A DNA stretch of 64,000 nucleotides from Prevotella sp. GTDB taxonomy: Bacteria > Bacteroidota > Bacteroidia > Bacteroidales > Bacteroidaceae. Under the pieces are notes generated by a model. The model was not told where the DNA came from, made no database searches, and saw only the letters and a program-made list of their open reading frames with translations. The stretch covers positions 1 through 64,000 of the forward strand of contig SUYH01000008.1 of the NCBI GenBank assembly GCA_015060535.1, written 5' to 3'. Within the stretch, counting starts at the first letter, position 1. The number at the start of each line of letters is the position of its first letter. This document shows positions 61,359 to 64,000 of this stretch, piece by piece. A program made the translations under genes and the position numbers.

Positions 61359-62608
61359 TTTTCGACGATAATAAATTGGGCTTTTTTCAAGTCATCCCAG
61401 AAGTGTGGGTACGACTTGGATACTACTTTCGGATTATTGATGAGCAGTCCTTCCGTCTTGAAGGCGGCAGGGGCTATCGAGAGCGCCATTCTGTGGTCCT
61501 CATAGGTGTCTATACCCATCTGCATGGATGGCTCGCAGCGTTCGCCGTCCCAATAGAGCTCGCTGTCGTTCACGTCGTGGATGACATAGCCCAGCTTGCG
61601 CATCTCGGTCTTCATAGCCTCAATGCGGTCCGTCTCCTTGATCTTCAGCGTCGACAGGCCGCGGAAGTGGAAGTGCACATTCTTCAGCGCGCAGCACACG
61701 ATAAAGGTTTGCGCCAGGTCAGGCGAATTGGTGAAGTCGTATTCCAATCGGGGAACGCAGTGGTGCGAGTGGCGTAAGGTGACGGTGGTGGGTATGCCTT
61801 CTTGCTTTGTCTCGAATTGGGTTTTGATGCCCAGCAGACTGAAGATATAGCGAACCGAGGAGTCGCCTTGCTTGGAACCGTCCATCAGCCCCGTCAACCG
61901 TATCTCGTCGTCGTCGTGGTCGGTCAGCGCCATCATCTCATACCAGTAAGAAGCGGCACTCCAGTCGTTCTCGATGTAGTATTCGCGCTCCTGATAGGGT
62001 TTCGGGTCCACGGTAATGGTCTCAAAGTCGCTCCAGTCAGCATAGGCGCCGAACTCGCGCATCGTCCATAGTGTCAGGTCGATGTAGGGACGTGAAATGA
62101 TGTCACCCTTTAGTTTCAGGGTTAGTCCTTGGTCGAGTACCGGTCCTATCATCAGCAGCGCCGAGATGTATTGCGAGCTGATGTTGCCCGGCACCTCCAG
62201 CAGTCCGCCTTGTAGGTTCCGGCCTTTGATGCGGAGTGGGGGAAACCCTTCTTCACCCACATATGAGATGTCAGCCCCCAGGCGTCGCAGAGCATCAACC
62301 AAAACACCGATGGGGCGGTGCTTCATTCGCTCCGTACCCGTCAGTACGTGCTCCTCACCTTTCTTTACCGACAGATAGGCTGTCATGAACCGCATGGCTG
62401 TGCCGGCAGCCTTGATGTCTATCTCGTAGGGGTTATGTTGCAGCGCATGGATAATCACTTCCGTATCGTCGCAGTCCGACAGGTTCTCAGGGAGAATTTT
62501 TCCTCCCGACAGCGCATGAATGATCAGCGCACGGTTCGAAATGCTTTTCGATGCGGGCAATTTGATGGTCGTGTTCAGCTGGCGCGGAGCCTGTATATGA
62601 TATTGCAT
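61355..62608 (-). CDS. aroA: 3-phosphoshikimate 1-carboxyvinyltransferase (EPSP synthase)
   Basis: 417 aa. EPSP synthase signatures: KLPASKSISNRALI, AAGTAMRFMTAYLS, LTGTERMKHRPIGVLVDALR, IKETDRIEAMKTEM and YEDHRMALSIAPA. It makes EPSP from shikimate-3-phosphate and phosphoenolpyruvate for aromatic amino acids. It heads the minus-strand run aroA-sprE-porX-tsaE with 4-bp overlap or tiny gaps. The promoter (TAACTTTG, 62673-62680) precedes a leader of about 64 bases rich in AAAAAGGTAAAA repeats. Confidence 0.96.
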   Translation of the reverse strand: MQYHIQAPRQLNTTIKLPASKSISNRALIIHALSGGKILPENLSDCDDTEVIIHALQHNPYEIDIKAAGTAMRFMTAYLSVKKGEEHVLTGTERMKHRPIGVLVDALRRLGADISYVGEEGFPPLRIKGRNLQGGLLEVPGNISSQYISALLMIGPVLDQGLTLKLKGDIISRPYIDLTLWTMREFGAYADWSDFETITVDPKPYQEREYYIENDWSAASYWYEMMALTDHDDDEIRLTGLMDGSKQGDSSVRYIFSLLGIKTQFETKQEGIPTTVTLRHSHHCVPRLEYDFTNSPDLAQTFIVCCALKNVHFHFRGLSTLKIKETDRIEAMKTEMRKLGYVIHDVNDSELYWDGERCEPSMQMGIDTYEDHRMALSIAPAAFKTEGLLINNPKVVSKSYPHFWDDLKKAQFIIVEK

Positions 62609-62627
62609 GGGTATTCTGGCTTTACCT

Positions 62628-62664
62628 TTTTACTTTTTTACCTTTTTACTTTTTTTACCTTTAT
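62628..62664 (-). repeat. purine-rich GGTAAAAA repeats in the aroA leader
   Basis: AAAGGTAAAAAAAGTAAAAAGG-type units repeat about every 16-17 bp on the minus strand, between the promoter and the aroA ATG. They contain several AGG cores that resemble weak ribosome-binding sites. Confidence 0.6.
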
Positions 62665-62672
62665 TCAACTCG

Positions 62673-62680
62673 CAAAGTTA
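62673..62680 (-). promoter_or_regulatory. -7 promoter element (TAACTTTG) of the aroA-sprE-porX-tsaE run
   Basis: TAACTTTG on the minus strand, 64 bases before the aroA ATG, is an exact match to the -7 consensus. Confidence 0.65.
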
Positions 62681-62775
62681 CGAATTATTTGATGATTTCC
62701 CAAAGAAATAACATTAATTATGCTATTTTTAAGCAAAAAATGGATTGAAAATTTGTCAGTTTCAAAAAAACTCCG

Positions 62776-62783
62776 TACCTTTG
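62776..62783 (+). promoter_or_regulatory. -7 promoter element (TACCTTTG) of tRNA-Pro
   Basis: TACCTTTG-CAGC with a TTTG near 62752, 22 bases before the first base of the tRNA. Confidence 0.65.
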
Positions 62784-62805
62784 CAGCGCTTTTGAAGAAA
62801 AAGTT

Positions 62806-62878
62806 CGGGATTTAGCGCAGTTGGTAGCGCACACGTCTGGGGGGCGCGAGGTCGCTGGTTCGAGTCCAGTAATCCCGA
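62806..62878 (+). tRNA. tRNA-Pro (anticodon GGG)
   Basis: Cloverleaf folded by eye. Acceptor CGGGATT/AATCCCG with discriminator A. D-arm GCGC/GCGC. Anticodon loop CTGGGGG, with GGG as the anticodon (one A-C mismatch in the stem). T-arm GCTGG/CCAGT with loop TTCGAGT. The 3' CCA is not encoded. It is flanked by its own promoter and a hairpin terminator. Confidence 0.9.
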
Positions 62879-62888
62879 CAGAAAAAGG

Positions 62889-62929
62889 TCGCTAGGTTGC
62901 TTAGAAGTAAGTGCTTAGCGATTTTTTTT
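62889..62929 (+). terminator. terminator of tRNA-Pro
   Basis: TCGCTA and TAGCGA pair around a 21-base loop that can form further pairs, followed by eight T residues. Confidence 0.75.
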
Positions 62930-62972
62930 GTAAAAAACAAACGAGTTTTTTTGTTTTACTCTCGACTTTTTG

Positions 62973-62980
62973 TATATTTG
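62973..62980 (+). promoter_or_regulatory. -7 promoter element (TATATTTG) of the cupin gene
   Basis: TATATTTG-CAGTC with TTTG at 62950-62953. Transcription from here excludes the in-frame ATG at 62970 and favours a start at 63000 or later. Confidence 0.65.
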
Positions 62981-62999
62981 CAGTCGAAAATGTTTCAAA

Positions 63000-63491
63000 A
63001 TGCAAATGACTATGAATAAGACAAAGAAATGGATGCTTACCGCTATCCTTACTATCTGCGGTACAGTGACAGTGTGTTTCGCACAGACCTCTTGCCAGAA
63101 GGCTAGTGCCAGCGACAATCCCGTACAGAAGGTGGAGACCACCGAACTGATTCGTACCAGCCAGAGCTGGGACGGTGTTGAACTGCCCGACTATTTCCAG
63201 GGCCGTCCTGAGTTGGTAGCCGTGAAGTATGTGTTCCCTGCCGGTCAGAAGTTGGGCTGGCATCACCACCCCGTGATGAACTACGGCATCTTGGCACAAG
63301 GCGAGCTGACCATCATCGGTCTCGACGGCAAGGAGAAAGTGGTCCATGAGGGCGAAGTCGTCGTCGAGATGGTGAATACCGTCCACCACGGCGAGAACCG
63401 AGGCTCCAAGCCCGTCATCCTCTACATGTTCTATCTCTCGCAGGATGGCAAGCAGCTGGCCGTGCAACATCCTGAAATTCCGTTGGAGTAA
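63000..63491 (+). CDS. exported cupin-domain protein
   Basis: About 163 aa from the ATG at 63000 (63006 and 63012 also possible). The N-terminal hydrophobic segment (WMLTAILTICGTVTVCFAQT) is a signal peptide. A small cupin barrel follows with metal-binding histidines in KLGWHHHPVMNYGIL and a second motif GEVVVEMVNTVHHGENRG. Small cupins of this type bind metals or act as sensors or enzymes on sugars and phenolics; the substrate is unknown. A HAD-type lipoprotein gene follows 29 bp later, probably cotranscribed. Confidence 0.85.
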   Translation: MQMTMNKTKKWMLTAILTICGTVTVCFAQTSCQKASASDNPVQKVETTELIRTSQSWDGVELPDYFQGRPELVAVKYVFPAGQKLGWHHHPVMNYGILAQGELTIIGLDGKEKVVHEGEVVVEMVNTVHHGENRGSKPVILYMFYLSQDGKQLAVQHPEIPLE

Positions 63492-63520
63492 TCAACAGCG
63501 AACCTTAAAAGGATAAGACT

Positions 63521-64000
63521 ATGAAGAAATGGAACCTTTGGATGAAGACCGCCATCCTCGGACAATTAGTGATCGCTATTGTCTTCTGCGGCCCGGTGCT
63601 GACATCATGTAGCAAGGACGATAATCAAACCACCACGCGACAACCCACCACCAAGGAATACTTCACGCTGTGGAACCCCTGCCCGGCGCTGACCGTTCTG
63701 CAAGACTATGTGAAGGATGTGACCAACCCCAGTTCTGCCAATTTTATTAAGGTGGAAGACCGCATCGCCACATTCGACATGGATGGTACATTCGTCGGTG
63801 AGCTCTATCCTACTTATTTCGAGTATAACATGCTGGAATACCGCGTGTTGGACGACCCGACGTATAAGGATATCGCACCCGCTGACGTCAAGGAGACCGC
63901 ACAGGATATCCGCGATTTTGTCAGAAACGGCAAGAAGCTGCCCGACCATTTCGACATGAAGCACGCCTACGCGGCAGCCAAGGCCTACAGCGGCATGACG
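63521..64000 (+). CDS. HAD-family phosphatase lipoprotein (3' end off window)
   Basis: 160 codons up to the window end. The N-terminal signal ends in a lipobox (PVLTSC), so it is an exported lipoprotein. Then KVEDRIATFDMDGTFVGELY carries the HAD motif I DMDGT, giving an Asp-nucleophile phosphohydrolase. Such secreted HAD lipoproteins (acid-phosphatase-like) occur in Bacteroidetes. The remaining HAD motifs lie beyond the window. It follows the cupin gene closely. Confidence 0.85.
   Translation, partial: MKKWNLWMKTAILGQLVIAIVFCGPVLTSCSKDDNQTTTRQPTTKEYFTLWNPCPALTVLQDYVKDVTNPSSANFIKVEDRIATFDMDGTFVGELYPTYFEYNMLEYRVLDDPTYKDIAPADVKETAQDIRDFVRNGKKLPDHFDMKHAYAAAKAYSGMT

Overview
The window reads as a chromosome segment of a Bacteroidales bacterium, most likely Prevotella or a close relative. 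Promoters carry the Bacteroidetes -7 element TAnnTTTG. Secreted proteins end in Prevotella-type C-terminal tails (NLAGQ(R/K)V...KGVVI.NGKK). Type IX secretion genes of the porX and sprE/porW kind are present, as are the Bacteroidales families VirE, HU-like and DUF4834. There is no plasmid backbone and no integrase.

Layout. (1) 1-13,000 is accessory and AT-rich. A window-truncated Schlafen/AlbA_2 regulator is followed by a nine-gene minus-strand operon: XRE regulator, PemK-like small protein, sigma-70-like protein, unknown protein, 1179-aa P-loop ATPase, 510-aa helical protein, MoxR AAA+ ATPase, HExxH-vWA protein, lipoprotein. It looks like an uncharacterised MoxR/vWA conflict system. (2) 13.2-16.4 kb holds an HU-like protein gene and a VirE primase-helicase gene. 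They are separated by about 680 bp of non-coding DNA with a mirror-symmetric, 11-bp-phased array of GCCTACAT boxes, like an origin or nucleoprotein-assembly site. (3) 16.5-30.5 kb is a second defence island: an AbiE toxin-antitoxin pair, a small unknown gene, a radical SAM gene, dptF-dptG-dptH (phosphorothioation-dependent restriction) with no dnd modification genes in the window, a PIN-like gene and a decayed Fic gene. A 15-bp repeat of the dnaK 3' end lies at both edges.

(4) 30.5-64 kb is mostly core genome with higher G+C: dnaK, a secreted SmpA-like protein, recA, a GH31 glucosidase, carboxynorspermidine synthase, a PL1-CE8 pectinolytic enzyme, two secreted proteins with type IX-like tails, a second HU-like gene with a 4x21-bp leader repeat, tadA and birA divergent from leaderless-looking promoters, a patatin outer-membrane protein, pyrH, the phospholipid genes pssA and psd, dnaE, trxA, then aroA-sprE-porX-tsaE, tRNA-Pro(GGG), a cupin and a HAD lipoprotein truncated by the window end.

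How the parts fit. The pectinase and the two secreted proteins probably leave by the type IX system that PorX and SprE/PorW serve. The left half groups two or three anti-phage modules and a replication-like module, as in a defence hotspot. All functions are read from sequence motifs by eye; no database search was run.
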